A DNA stretch of 64,000 nt from Hymenobacter sp. APR13 (GTDB lineage Bacteria > Bacteroidota > Bacteroidia > Cytophagales > Hymenobacteraceae), in contig NZ_CP006587.1 in NCBI RefSeq assembly GCF_000737515.1, forward strand, positions 4,335,001 to 4,399,000. The letters run 5' to 3'. The notes under the pieces were generated by a model. It worked only from the letters and a program-made list of their open reading frames with translations. It was not told where the DNA came from and searched no databases. A program made the position numbers and the translations under genes. Shown one piece after another: positions 53,566-62,420 of this stretch (within the stretch, counting starts at the first letter, position 1; each line of letters starts with the position of its first letter).

Positions 53566-54120
53566 GTGTCTGCCTTCCCTGCCGAAGAACTTTCTCCTGA
53601 CCCCGCCGCGCCGCAGCAGCCGGCCTACTCGCCGGCAATACCCCTGCCGCCGCCCCCGCCCCTGCCCACCCTCCGCAGCGACGATGGCCGCCTGATGCTC
53701 TCCGACGACTCGCTGCAGGTGAACGGGCAGCGCTATGCGCTGCTGGAGCTGGAAGCCGTGGAGGTGCACCACGTGCGGTGGCTGCTGTGGGTTCTGCTGG
53801 GCGGCTTCACGCTGGCCGGCTTCCTGCTGGGGCTGCTGCAGAACTGGCTGCGCACCATGCCGGCCGCTTTGGGCCTCACGGTGGGCGCCCTGCTGCTGGC
53901 CTGGGGGCAGCGCGGCACCAACCGCCTGCGCCTGCACCGCCTGGGCCGCGAAACGGCCAACTTTGCGCTACCCGGCGAGCTGCCCGGCTGGCAGAAGCTG
54001 GTATCAGAGGCAAACCGCCGCATCCAGCGGCGCCACGACGAGGCCGCCCGCGCGGCCGCCGAGGCACTGTGGGCAGCCCAGGCAACTTTGCCGCCACCCG
54101 AGCTACCAGCTCTGGAATAG
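53566..54120 (+). CDS. Membrane protein with two central helices, unknown
   Basis: The 184-residue protein starts with GTG 53566. It has a Pro-rich N-terminal 45 residues, a short beta segment (GRLMLSDDSLQVNGQRYALLELEAVEV), two membrane helices (about residues 68-90 and 98-116) and a polar C-terminal tail with a helix rich in Arg and Ala. It weakly resembles the DUF6232 type of small membrane proteins. The 3' end is 75 bp before the kup promoter box, so it is a separate unit. Confidence 0.65.
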   Translation: MSAFPAEELSPDPAAPQQPAYSPAIPLPPPPPLPTLRSDDGRLMLSDDSLQVNGQRYALLELEAVEVHHVRWLLWVLLGGFTLAGFLLGLLQNWLRTMPAALGLTVGALLLAWGQRGTNRLRLHRLGRETANFALPGELPGWQKLVSEANRRIQRRHDEAARAAAEALWAAQATLPPPELPALE

Positions 54121-54194
54121 ACGCTGCTGATTTCCTGTTTCGGCCCGGCTTTCTTTTCGCGTATTGCGTAAGGGCACGTTTGCGCGCCTTCCCC

Positions 54195-54202
54195 TACCTT
54201 TG
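54195..54202 (+). promoter_or_regulatory. -7 box (TACCTTTG) of kup
   Basis: An exact TAnnTTTG lies 40 bp before the kup ATG. Confidence 0.6.
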
Positions 54203-54242
54203 GGCGCTTTTTCCGGCACCATTTCCTCCTCTTATTCCACAC

Positions 54243-56177
54243 ATGGACGCCAAACACTCGCACACGGCCATTTCTACGGCGGGCCTGCTCATTGCCCTCG
54301 GCATTATTTACGGGGATATCGGCACGTCGCCGCTCTACGTGATGAAGGCCATTGTTCCGGAGCAGATTACGCCCATGCTGGTTTACGGCGGCATTTCCTG
54401 CGTATTCTGGACCCTCACGCTGCAAACCACCATCAAGTATGTGATGCTCACCCTTAACGCCGACAACAACGGTGAGGGCGGCATTTTCTCGCTGTATGCG
54501 CTGGTGCGGCGGCGCGGGGCCTGGCTGTCGGCAGTGGCCATTATCGGGGGGTCGGCTCTGCTGGCCGATGGCGTGATTACGCCGCCCATTTCGGTTTCTT
54601 CGGCTATTGAAGGCTTGGAAGCCGTGTACCCAAATATTCCAACGGTGCCCATTGTTATCGGCATCATTGCGGCGCTGTTTCTGCTGCAGAGCTTCGGGAC
54701 TCAGATTGTAGGTAAGGCGTTCGGTCCGATTATGTTCGTCTGGTTCTCGATGCTGGCCACGCTGGGCGTAAGCGGCGTTATGCAGCACCCCGAGATTCTG
54801 AAAGCGCTTAACCCCTACTACGCGTATGATCTGTTGGTAAATTACCCCGGTGGCTTCTGGCTGCTGGGGGCCGTATTCTTGTGCACCACCGGAGCCGAAG
54901 CTCTTTACTCCGACCTGGGCCACTGTGGCAAGGGCAACATCCGCATCAGCTGGATATTTGTTAAGACCTGTCTGGTGCTCAACTATATGGGCCAGGGCGG
55001 CTGGCTGCTGGCGCACCAGGGCGAGATGCTCAACAAGCGCAACCCGTTCTATGAGTTGATGCCGGAGTGGTTCTTGCTCATCGGCATCGGCATTGCCACC
55101 ATTGCGGCCATCATTGCCTCGCAGGCTCTGATTACGGGCTCGTTTACGCTTGTGGCCGAGGCCATCCGCCTCAACATGTGGCCCAAGGTGAAGCTCAATT
55201 ACCCCACCGACGTGAAGGGCCAGCTCTACGTGCCCAGCATGAACCGGCTGCTGCTGCTGGGCTGCATTGCTGTGGTGCTCTACTTCCGCAAGTCCGAAAA
55301 CATGGAAGCCGCCTACGGCTTGGCCATCACGCTGACCATGCTCATGACCACCATTCTGCTCACCATCTGGCTGCGCACCAAGCGGGTGCCGCTGCCGGCC
55401 ATTGCGCTGTTTGTGCTGGTGTATGGCGCCATCGAGGGTTCTTTCCTGATTGCCAACCTCATCAAGTTCCCGCACGGGGGCTGGGTGTCGCTGGCCATTG
55501 GTGCCACGCTGATGGGCGTGATGTACGTGTGGCTGCGGGCCTTCTACATCAAGCGCCGCCTCACGGAGTTTGTGAAGATTGAGCCCTACGTGGACGCTCT
55601 CAAGGAGCTCAGCAACGACGAAACCGTATCGAAATACGCTACGCACCTCGTGTTCATGTCGTCGGCAGAGCGGCAGTCGGAAATCGAGAGCAAAATCATC
55701 TATTCCATTTTCCAGAAGCGTCCTAAGCGCGCCGACATCTATTGGTTTGTGCACGTAGACACCACCGACGAGCCGTATACCATGGAGTACAAGGTGACGG
55801 AGCTGGCCAAAGACGACGTGTTCCGCATCACGTTCCGCCTAGGCTTCCGGGTAGAGCAGCGCATCAACCTGTACTTCCGCAAGGTGGTAGAAGACCTGGT
55901 GCGCAATAAGGAAGTGGACATTACCTCGCGCTACGAATCTTTGAGCAAGCAGCACGTTACCGGCGACTTCCGCTTTGTGGTGCTGGAGAAGTTCCTGTCG
56001 GTGGAAAACGAGTTTCCGTGGGTGGAGAAGCTGGTGATGCAGGCGTATTTCTACATCAAGCAGTTCATTGCCTCCGAAGACAAATACTTCGGCCTCGACA
56101 CCAGCTCGGTGAAGGTGGAAAAGGTACCGCTCGTCATCACGCCGGTGCGCGACGTGGCTCTGAAGCGGGTTCAATAA
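54243..56177 (+). CDS. kup: KUP/HAK/KT-family potassium uptake transporter
   Basis: The 644-residue secondary potassium transporter has the N-terminal signature IALGIIYGDIGTSPLYVMKAI, about twelve membrane helices between residues 12 and 445 (including GVITPPISVSSAIEGLE and TTGAEALYSDLGHCGKGNIRISW), and a long hydrophilic C-terminal cytoplasmic domain (about 450-644) as in bacterial Kup. It mediates K+/H+ symport at the inner membrane. It has its own promoter box and terminator. ATG 54243 begins the conserved region; the upstream in-frame extension belongs to another frame of the previous gene. Confidence 0.96.
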   Translation: MDAKHSHTAISTAGLLIALGIIYGDIGTSPLYVMKAIVPEQITPMLVYGGISCVFWTLTLQTTIKYVMLTLNADNNGEGGIFSLYALVRRRGAWLSAVAIIGGSALLADGVITPPISVSSAIEGLEAVYPNIPTVPIVIGIIAALFLLQSFGTQIVGKAFGPIMFVWFSMLATLGVSGVMQHPEILKALNPYYAYDLLVNYPGGFWLLGAVFLCTTGAEALYSDLGHCGKGNIRISWIFVKTCLVLNYMGQGGWLLAHQGEMLNKRNPFYELMPEWFLLIGIGIATIAAIIASQALITGSFTLVAEAIRLNMWPKVKLNYPTDVKGQLYVPSMNRLLLLGCIAVVLYFRKSENMEAAYGLAITLTMLMTTILLTIWLRTKRVPLPAIALFVLVYGAIEGSFLIANLIKFPHGGWVSLAIGATLMGVMYVWLRAFYIKRRLTEFVKIEPYVDALKELSNDETVSKYATHLVFMSSAERQSEIESKIIYSIFQKRPKRADIYWFVHVDTTDEPYTMEYKVTELAKDDVFRITFRLGFRVEQRINLYFRKVVEDLVRNKEVDITSRYESLSKQHVTGDFRFVVLEKFLSVENEFPWVEKLVMQAYFYIKQFIASEDKYFGLDTSSVKVEKVPLVITPVRDVALKRVQ

Positions 56178-56207
56178 CGCCTGCCAGATACATCAGCCAT
56201 CCTTATC

Positions 56208-56242
56208 AAAAGCGCCTCACTGTCAGTCAGTGAGGCGCTTTT
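56208..56242 (+). terminator. Terminator of kup
   Basis: AAAAGCGCCTCACTG pairs with CAGTGAGGCGCTTTT (56228-56242). Confidence 0.92.
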
Positions 56243-56365
56243 GCATTTCCACCACCTGGCACAGTCTCTCCCGAAAATTAGGCAAGCCGAATACTTGCAT
56301 TTTGCGCAGATTTTCCTTCTCTTCAGGGCTCGCACTTTTTCCACAACCCAAACTCCCACAAGCGT

Positions 56366-57931
56366 ATGCGTACTTATACCCTATCCGGCGCGGTGCTGGC
56401 GGCCTTGCTACTGGCGGCCTGCCAGCGCCAGCCCGACGAACAACCCACTCCCCAGCTGGAAGCCGAGCCCACCGAGGCCCTCACCACCCAGCAGCTCGAC
56501 GACCAGATCATGGCGCGGCTGCGTGAAACAGGTAAGTTCGACTGGAACCAAGCCAGCGCCCACACCGTGTGGAGCGCCCTGCGCCGCTCCGACTATGTGC
56601 TGTCGGTGGGCTACCAGCCGGCGCGCTTCTCGGGGCAGCTGCCCGCTGATGCAGCCGGCAGCCCGGCCTGGTAGCAAGCCCGCGCACAGGTGCTGGCCCT
56701 GATTCTGGCTGAAGAGCAGAAAACCCACCCCGGCCTCACGGCCGCCGACTTGGTGGCCTACGATGAAAGCGTGCTGCCCGTGCTGGACGTGACCGTGCGC
56801 GAGCTGAGCACGATTAAGGCGCTACGGGCCTCCGGGCTGGTGCGCTACGCCGAGCCCATGGGCTACGAGCCCAACCGCCCCGAGGCCAGCCGCACCGAGT
56901 CGGTGCTGAGCAGCAGCGGCTGCGGCAGCAACACGGCCACCGCCGGCCTCGTAGCCGGCGCCGACTTCACAGTACTCAGCAATGGCAGCAAGTCGTCGTG
57001 GAACCAAGCCGACCAGTACCACGGCGTGCGCACGGCCTGGAACCAGAGCACCGGCCGGGGCGTGAAGGTGGTCATCATCGACTCGGGCTCGTCGGATGCG
57101 CAGGAAAACCTGGGCTCGGCCTTCAACCAGGGCCTGAGCTCGGGCCGCACCATTGAGCGCCTCGTGACTATGCCCCGCAACACCATTTTCGGCATCCCGT
57201 ACGGCGACGCCGAAACGCCCAACGACGGCTGCGGCCACGGCACCAGCATGGCTGGCGCCTGCGCCGCCCCCCGCGGCACCGACGGCGCCGCCGTGGGTAT
57301 GGCCTACAATGCCAGCCTGATTACGGTGCGCGCCGCCGAGGACGTGTTTCTGGACGCCAGCCGCGAAGTGAAGGGCGTTTCCGACGCCTTCATTCTGGCC
57401 GGCAACCGCGCCGACGTGCGCATCATCAGCATGAGCATGGGCCGCCTGACCAGCTCCTCGCAGATGACCGACGCCATCCGCTACGCCTATGGCCGCGGCA
57501 AGCTCATCTTCTGCGCCGCCGGCACGTCCTTCGACTGGAGCGCGGGGCTGGTAGGCGTCATCTACCCGGCCTCCCTGCCCGAAGCCGTGGCCGTAACGGG
57601 CGTGAAAGACAACCTCACCACCCGCTGCGACGAGTGCCACGTGGGCTCCGACGTGGAGTTTACGGTAGTGATGCAGCGCACCAGCGTCGACCGGCGGCCG
57701 CTCACGCTGGCCATGTCCGGCGACGCGCCCAGCACCGTAGGTGGCTCTAGCGTAGCCACGGCCAGCATGGCCGGCCTCACGGCCCTGGTGTGGGCCCGCT
57801 ACCCCACAGAAACCCGCGCCCAGATCATGAGCCGGCTGGTGGCAGCCAGCTCCAACCGCAGCGCCCGCAGCAGCAGCTTCGGCTGGGGCCGCGTAAACGT
57901 GGCTACGGCCGTGGGCGGGTTAGTCAATTAG
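56366..57931 (+). pseudogene. S8 subtilisin-like lipoprotein protease interrupted by an amber codon
   Basis: A single frame of 521 codons is broken by one in-frame TAG at 56672-56674 (position 103), between Trp and Gln codons. The first part is a lipoprotein signal (LLLAAC) and a propeptide-like segment. After the stop the same frame continues with an intact S8 domain: Asp239 in VVIIDSGSSD, His291 in CGHGTSMAG and Ser462 in GGSSVATASMAG. The single-base change, with the rest undamaged, suggests a recent mutation (CAG to TAG is one transition), a sequencing error or suppression. If read through, it would be a 521-residue secreted protease; if not, restart downstream would yield an enzyme lacking its signal. 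Confidence 0.85.
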
Positions 57932-58085
57932 TAATTAAGAATTAGTAATTAAAAATGGGCCGTTCAACGACTTCACAACGAAGCGTTGAACGGCCTATTA
58001 TCTTACTCAAAAATGGGCTGTTCAACGACTTCATGACGAAGCGTTGAACAGCCCATTTTTAATTACTAATTCTTAATTACTAATT
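57926..58085. repeat. Nested palindrome: heptamer arms around two terminator hairpins
   Basis: The left arm starts with four 7-bp units AATTAGT, AATTAAG, AATTAGT, AATTAAA (57926-57953). The right arm to 58085 is its near-exact complement; about 35 bp match perfectly and the pairing continues with one or two mismatches to about 47 bp. Inside are two tandem hairpins with arms GTTCAACG/CGTTGAAC (about 57956-57997 and 58013-58054), one pointing at each convergent gene. The outer heptamers touch both stop codons. Confidence 0.9.
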
Positions 58086-59886
58086 AATTCTTCACTGTCA
58101 GCCACTTGGCCAGCACGGTTTTCTGCTCGGCGGTGGGGTTTTCCATCCGCTCGATGCGGTAGCGCTGCATGGTGCCGGCCAGCAGCGGGAAGCTCAATTC
58201 CTTCAGCTGCCCGTCGCGCGACACCAGCATCTTCACCTCCGAGCCGGCGGCGCGGCTGCTGAGCTGCTGGGTGGGGTCGGCGGTGAGGCGGGCGCCGTCT
58301 AGGGCCAGGATTTCGTCGTTCACGTTCAGGCCACCCTGCCAGGCGCTGCCGTCGCGGGCGGTGCTGCTGACGGTGTACTTGCCGTTGACGCTGCTGATGC
58401 TGGCGCCCAGGGCCGGCTCGCCGGTAGCTGGCGTTACGGTCAGCTTTAGGCCAGCGTAGCCGAGGGCGGTGGCGTAGGGCAGGGTTTCGGTGCCGTACAC
58501 GTAGCGGCGGAAGAAGTCGTCGAAGCGGCGACCGGCTACTTTGGCCACGGCGGCCTGATATTCCTCGTCGGTGAAGCCACGCTTTTTCTGCACGTAGTAT
58601 TCGTCGTAGAGGTAGCGCATCACGTCGTCGAGATGCTTCTGGCCCTTGGTCTCCTGGATAATCATCAAGTCCAGCACGGCCCCGATAAGCTCGCCCTTGT
58701 CGTAGTAGCTGATGCCGGTGTTGCTGGAGTTTTCGTTGGGCCGGTAGCCCTTAATCCAGGCGTCGAAGCTGCTCTCGGCGGCCGACTGCTGCTTGTTGCC
58801 GGGCGTGTTTTCCACGCGGGTGATGCCGTTGCTGGTGCTGGCAAGGTAGTCGTCCACGCTCACGAAGCCGGCGCGCTGCACAATCAGGTCGCCGAAGTAG
58901 CTGGTGCCGCCTTCGCTCACCCACAGCATATGCGTGTAGTTTTCGTTGTCGTAGTCGAACGGGCCGAGGGCCACGGGGCGAATGCGCTTCACGTTCCAGA
59001 GGTGGAAGTACTCGTGCGCCACCAAGCCCAGGAAGCCCTTGTAGCCGGCATCAGAAGCATACGCGTTGCGCGACACCGACAGCGTAGTGGAATACAGGTG
59101 CTCCAGGCCGCCCGTGCCCCGGTCGATGTTGTGCACGATGAACACGTAGCGGTCAAGCGGATTTTTGCCCACCACGCGGTGCGCTTCCTCGCACACCTTT
59201 TTCATGTCGGCCAGCAGTTTGGCTTCTTCCATTTTCGCGGCGCCGAACAGGGCCACCGTGTGCGGCGTGCCGTTGGCCTCGAAGCTCAGCACCTTCTGGT
59301 TACCGATTTCAATGGGCGAATCGGCCAGTTCGTCGTAGCTCTCCGAACGGAAGGTATTGGGCGCGCCGGCTGGCTTGAGGCTGGTCGAAACCTGGGTCCA
59401 GCCGGTGGCGGGCTTCACTTCCAGCGTGCTGGCCAGCTGCTTGGCCTCGGCGGGGTACATAAACACGCTGGTGCCGTTCACGTAGCCGTGGGCGGCATCC
59501 AGGAAGCTGGTGCGCACGCTCAGCTCGTAGGCGTACACCTTGTAGCGCACCGTGAAACTGCTGGCTTTGGGGTGAAATACGCGCCAGGTGTTTTTCGTGA
59601 TTTTCTCGGTGCGCAGCGTTTCGCTGCCGGCCTGGGCCGTGAAGCCTTCTACGTGGCGGGCAAACTCGCGCACCAGGTACGAACCGGGTGCCCACACCGG
59701 CATTTTCAGGTCGGTATAGGGCTTGCCGAAGCCGCTGAGGCTGGTTTCGACCTCGAAATAATGGGTTTGGGGCGCCGGCATAGCCAGCGTGTAGCGCAGC
59801 ACAGGAGCCGCCATAGCCGGGCCAAACTGGCTCAGCAGCAGCCCTAACACCAGCGCCAGCAGCACTCGGGTACGAGAATGGGTCAT
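58084..59886 (-). CDS. M61-family glycyl aminopeptidase with PDZ domain
   Basis: The 600-residue exported peptidase has a signal peptide (to about residue 26), an N-terminal beta-sandwich (about 30-200), the catalytic domain with VAHEYFHLWNVKRIRP (HExxH zinc motif) and, further on, WVSEGGTSYFGDLI (third ligand Glu region), and a C-terminal PDZ domain (about 500-580, with WQGGLNVNDEILALDGARL). M61 enzymes cleave N-terminal Gly or Ala from peptides. ATG 59886 gives the signal peptide MTHSRTRVLLALVLGLLLSQ. It converges on the subtilase gene across the palindrome. Confidence 0.93.
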   Translation of the reverse strand: MTHSRTRVLLALVLGLLLSQFGPAMAAPVLRYTLAMPAPQTHYFEVETSLSGFGKPYTDLKMPVWAPGSYLVREFARHVEGFTAQAGSETLRTEKITKNTWRVFHPKASSFTVRYKVYAYELSVRTSFLDAAHGYVNGTSVFMYPAEAKQLASTLEVKPATGWTQVSTSLKPAGAPNTFRSESYDELADSPIEIGNQKVLSFEANGTPHTVALFGAAKMEEAKLLADMKKVCEEAHRVVGKNPLDRYVFIVHNIDRGTGGLEHLYSTTLSVSRNAYASDAGYKGFLGLVAHEYFHLWNVKRIRPVALGPFDYDNENYTHMLWVSEGGTSYFGDLIVQRAGFVSVDDYLASTSNGITRVENTPGNKQQSAAESSFDAWIKGYRPNENSSNTGISYYDKGELIGAVLDLMIIQETKGQKHLDDVMRYLYDEYYVQKKRGFTDEEYQAAVAKVAGRRFDDFFRRYVYGTETLPYATALGYAGLKLTVTPATGEPALGASISSVNGKYTVSSTARDGSAWQGGLNVNDEILALDGARLTADPTQQLSSRAAGSEVKMLVSRDGQLKELSFPLLAGTMQRYRIERMENPTAEQKTVLAKWLTVKN

Positions 59887-60025
59887 GAAAAAAGGAAGTG
59901 AGTGAGATGGTATCGTTGGGGCAAAGAACGGCGAAAAGTGCGCAGGGCTGCAAACCGGAGGTGCTGCCACGGAAACTACGGGCCTAGCTCCACCGTTAGG
60001 GAAGCCACCATTCCTACTATTAACT

Positions 60026-60577
60026 ATGCGCTACGTCTGGATTTCCTTTGTTGCGCTGGCGGCCTTGCTGGTCGGCTACTTTGCCTGGCCTTCGCGCCCA
60101 GCCTCTGCTCCCGACTCTAACGGTCAATCGGCGCTGCCCACCCACCAAGTGGCGCTGGTTTCCAGCACCCGCCCCGTCCCCTCCGCCGACAGCGTCGTGA
60201 CCTTTGCCATGCGTCAGCTGGGCACCAATTACTGCTACGCCGGCAACACTCCCGCTACCGGCTTCGACTGCTCGGGCTTTGTGCAGTATGTGTTTCAGGA
60301 ATTTCGGGTGGCCATGCCGCATTCCACAGCCCTGCTCATCGCCGTAGGTCGGCCCGTGGCGCGGGAGCAGGCCCGCCGCGGCGACATTGTAGTGTTTACG
60401 GGTACTGCGTCCGGCTCTGCTACACCTGGGCACGCTGGCATCGTGATATCCGGGCCAGGCCAGCCGCTGCGGTTCATCCACTCTTCGTCGGCGCGGCGCG
60501 AGTCAGGCGTCAAAATCAGTCAGGTGGAAGGCACCGACTATGAACGGCGCTTCATGCAGGTGCGCCGGGTGCTGTAG
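60026..60577 (+). CDS. NlpC/P60 (C40) peptidoglycan hydrolase
   Basis: The 183-residue protein has one N-terminal membrane helix or signal (residues 4-22) and then a C40 peptidase domain with catalytic Cys82 in GFDCSGFVQYVF, His136 in GHAGIVIS and the third residue at His152 (FIHSSS). It should cleave peptide stems of peptidoglycan, acting in the periplasm or anchored to the membrane. It is a single gene, followed by a long structured interval. Confidence 0.92.
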   Translation: MRYVWISFVALAALLVGYFAWPSRPASAPDSNGQSALPTHQVALVSSTRPVPSADSVVTFAMRQLGTNYCYAGNTPATGFDCSGFVQYVFQEFRVAMPHSTALLIAVGRPVAREQARRGDIVVFTGTASGSATPGHAGIVISGPGQPLRFIHSSSARRESGVKISQVEGTDYERRFMQVRRVL

Positions 60578-60585
60578 AGTACGTG

Positions 60586-60650
60586 AGCAGGTGAGTACCT
60601 GGATAATCGTTCTGTTCCATCGAGCACAGCTACTCCGGTAATCACCTGCT
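60586..60650. terminator. Hairpin downstream of the C40 hydrolase gene
   Basis: AGCAGGTGAGTACC pairs with GGTAATCACCTGCT (60637-60650) with one mismatch across a 37-nt loop. It lacks a U-tail, so a termination role is uncertain. Confidence 0.55.
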
Positions 60651-60669
60651 TAGGCACTCTGTAAAAGAG

Positions 60670-60731
60670 CGATGCCCGGCCGCCTATGCAGTCCTCAGTT
60701 GAGAGGCTGCTGGGCGGACCGGGCATCTAAT
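60670..60731. other. Strong imperfect hairpin in the gene-free interval
   Basis: GATGCCCGGCCGCC pairs with GGGCGGACCGGGCATC, and the inner CAGTCCTC/GAGAGGCTG can pair too, giving a roughly 60-nt stem-loop. On the minus strand it is followed by GCTCTTTT and could terminate a transcript starting near 61010. No known RNA family is recognised. Confidence 0.65.
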
Positions 60732-60847
60732 CCTTCAAATCTTACCAAGCGACGAGTCTGGGGTACAGCCCCGCCATCCGTTGTGTAAGACCTTGCCAGA
60801 ATGCGGGAAAAAGCCAAATGGGGCGTTTTTCCGCGCGAAAGCTGTTG

Positions 60848-60919
60848 TTAAGCGCGTTCGGCGGTGAGGCGAACTACATTCGACAGGCTTGGCAGGATTT
60901 GTTTGGGACTACTAGACAT
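60848..60919 (-). CDS. Possible 23-residue peptide with a strong Shine-Dalgarno site
   Basis: ATG at 60919 is preceded by AAAGGAGGT (the AGGAGGT core at 60931-60925) with 5-6 nt spacing, the strongest Shine-Dalgarno sequence seen in this window. It opens a frame of 23 codons (MSSSPKQILPSL...) ending in TAA at 60848. Bacteroidota seldom use such sites, and they stand out in a few regulated genes. It could be a leader peptide or a fragment of a lost gene; the frame after the TAA stays open for about 50 more codons. An RNA role is equally possible. Confidence 0.4.
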   Translation of the reverse strand: MSSSPKQILPSLSNVVRLTAERA

Positions 60920-61015
60920 TTTGTACCTCCTTTCTTTACGTTCGACATAACCCCGGCCGCGCCTCCCAGCACCTTAGGGCTGCTTGGGCGGGGCTGTAGC
61001 ACTCACTACGGTAGG

Positions 61016-61046
61016 TAAAGTTATAAGCCTGCCGGATGGTTCAAAA
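61016..61046 (-). promoter_or_regulatory. Possible promoter for the minus-strand mini-ORF locus
   Basis: Read on the minus strand: TTTTG (61046-61042), 18 nt, then TAACTTTA (61023-61016), which is one base from TAnnTTTG. A transcript from here would enter the Shine-Dalgarno mini-ORF after about 90 nt. Confidence 0.45.
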
Positions 61047-61253
61047 TAAAAACCCCTTTTTTTAGCCCCCCACTAGGGTTTCGGGGCCATTACCCTGATG
61101 ATCAGCGGCTTTCTTTTGCGCAGCCAGTCGATTAAAAGCCTGGCCTCAAACTTGCCATTCACCAGACCAGCGTTTTCGCGTCGGCTGGATGCTGCTATGT
61201 AGGAGTTTTCTCCTATCTTTTCCCACCCATACCCCAATTTCTCACTTTTCACC

Positions 61254-61694
61254 ATGAAAAAATTCCTGTTCCTCTCTCTCGCCTTCCTCTTCGGTGCTAT
61301 CGGATTGGCCTCGGCGCAAACCCTTTCTCCATTGGGCACATGGACCAATGCAGAGAAAAAAGCCACGTTTGAAATCTACAAGTGTGGTGATAAGCTTTGC
61401 GGCAAAATCGTAACGCTGACCGTACCGAACGACCCCGCCACCGGCAAGCCCAAAACCGATTCGCAGAACCCCAACCCAAAGCTGCGCACGCGCCCGCGCC
61501 TGGGCATGGTGTTTATGCAGGGCTTTGAGTACGATGACGACAACAAGTGGGACGATGGCAAAATCTACGACCCTGAGAGCGGCAAAACGTACTCTTGCTA
61601 CATGAAGATGCTCAACGCCAATTCCATGGAAGTGAAAGGCTACATTGGCTTCTCCATGATCGGCAAGTCGCAGACCTGGACCCGCGTGAAATAG
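61254..61694 (+). CDS. DUF2147-family exported protein (first of two)
   Basis: The 146-residue protein has a signal peptide (cleaved near ASAQT, residue 22) and a DUF2147 beta-barrel domain: SPLGTWTNAEKKATFEIYKCGDKLCGKIVTL, DDDNKWDDGKIYDPESGKTYSCYMKM and VKGYIGFSMIGKSQTWTRVK. The two Cys in KCGDKLCG are conserved in the family. DUF2147 proteins are secreted and of unknown function. It is similar in length and sequence to the next gene, so the pair probably arose by tandem duplication. A strong terminator separates them. Confidence 0.93.
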   Translation: MKKFLFLSLAFLFGAIGLASAQTLSPLGTWTNAEKKATFEIYKCGDKLCGKIVTLTVPNDPATGKPKTDSQNPNPKLRTRPRLGMVFMQGFEYDDDNKWDDGKIYDPESGKTYSCYMKMLNANSMEVKGYIGFSMIGKSQTWTRVK

Positions 61695-61723
61695 GCCCAT
61701 CTGCCATTGATTGCGTATACTTG

Positions 61724-61759
61724 GCGACGCTTCCGCACTGCGGAGGCGTCGCTTTTTTT
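61724..61759 (+). terminator. Terminator between the two DUF2147 genes
   Basis: GCGACGC and TCCGC pair with GCGGA and GCGTCGC, followed by seven Ts. Confidence 0.9.
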
Positions 61760-61829
61760 GTAGCCCGCTCCTGCATCAGATGTTTGGCTGTGGGCCACAG
61801 ACATCCTTTTCATCTAGCATTCCCGACGT

Positions 61830-62264
61830 TTGAAATATCTGCTGCTGAGTGCTCTACTGTTGTTGCTGGCAGTGCGGCCCGCCACGGCCCAAACGCCCCC
61901 GCTGGGCGTGTGGGCCGACGATTCCGGCGACTCGCATATAGAGCTGTACCGCTGCGGCGAGCAGCTCTGCGGGCGGCTGGTGTGGCTGCGCAACCCCGCC
62001 GATGCCAACGGCAAGCCCCGCCTCGATGTGAAGCACCCCAGCCCCGAACGGCACACCCAACCCCTACTCAGTCTGACAGTGCTGCAGAACCTGCGCTATA
62101 ACGCCGAAACCGACCGTTGGGAAGACGGTGAAATCTATGACCCCGAAAACGGCCGCACCTACTCCTGCTACGTGGCCGCAGCCGGCAAAGACCGGCTGGA
62201 GGTGAAGGGATACATCGGGTTTTCGCTGATTGGCAAAGCGCATTACTGGCAGCGGGTGAAATAG
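61830..62264 (+). CDS. DUF2147-family exported protein (second of two, TTG start)
   Basis: The 144-residue protein shares the DUF2147 motifs with the preceding one: LGVWADDSGDSHIELYRCGEQLCGRLVWL, RWEDGEIYDPENGRTYSCYV and VKGYIGFSLIGKAHYWQRVK. The signal peptide (KYLLLSALLLLLAVRPATAQ) begins directly after TTG 61830, and no ATG is available at that point, so TTG is the start. The two paralogues are about half identical by eye. It is GC-richer in codon use than the first copy, implying an older divergence. Confidence 0.9.
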   Translation: MKYLLLSALLLLLAVRPATAQTPPLGVWADDSGDSHIELYRCGEQLCGRLVWLRNPADANGKPRLDVKHPSPERHTQPLLSLTVLQNLRYNAETDRWEDGEIYDPENGRTYSCYVAAAGKDRLEVKGYIGFSLIGKAHYWQRVK

Positions 62265-62420
62265 CGGCGGCCCTGGTTGGCAGGCTGAAGGGTGAACTCC
62301 TGGCAGGGTTTGCCCTTTATTTTTTGGACTGAAATTCGCTTTTAGTTGGCCGCTAAAGCGCCACGCTCCTCAAAACCATTTGCGGCGGCGGGTGTTCTTC
62401 CCTCATACACCGCTACCATT

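Noticed and set aside
60840..61000. tmRNA-like segment (TTCGACAGG)
   Set aside because: The phrase resembles a tmRNA 5' motif, but there is no GGGGCTG start just before it, no tag peptide ending in Ala-Ala and no CCA-type 3' end at the right distance.
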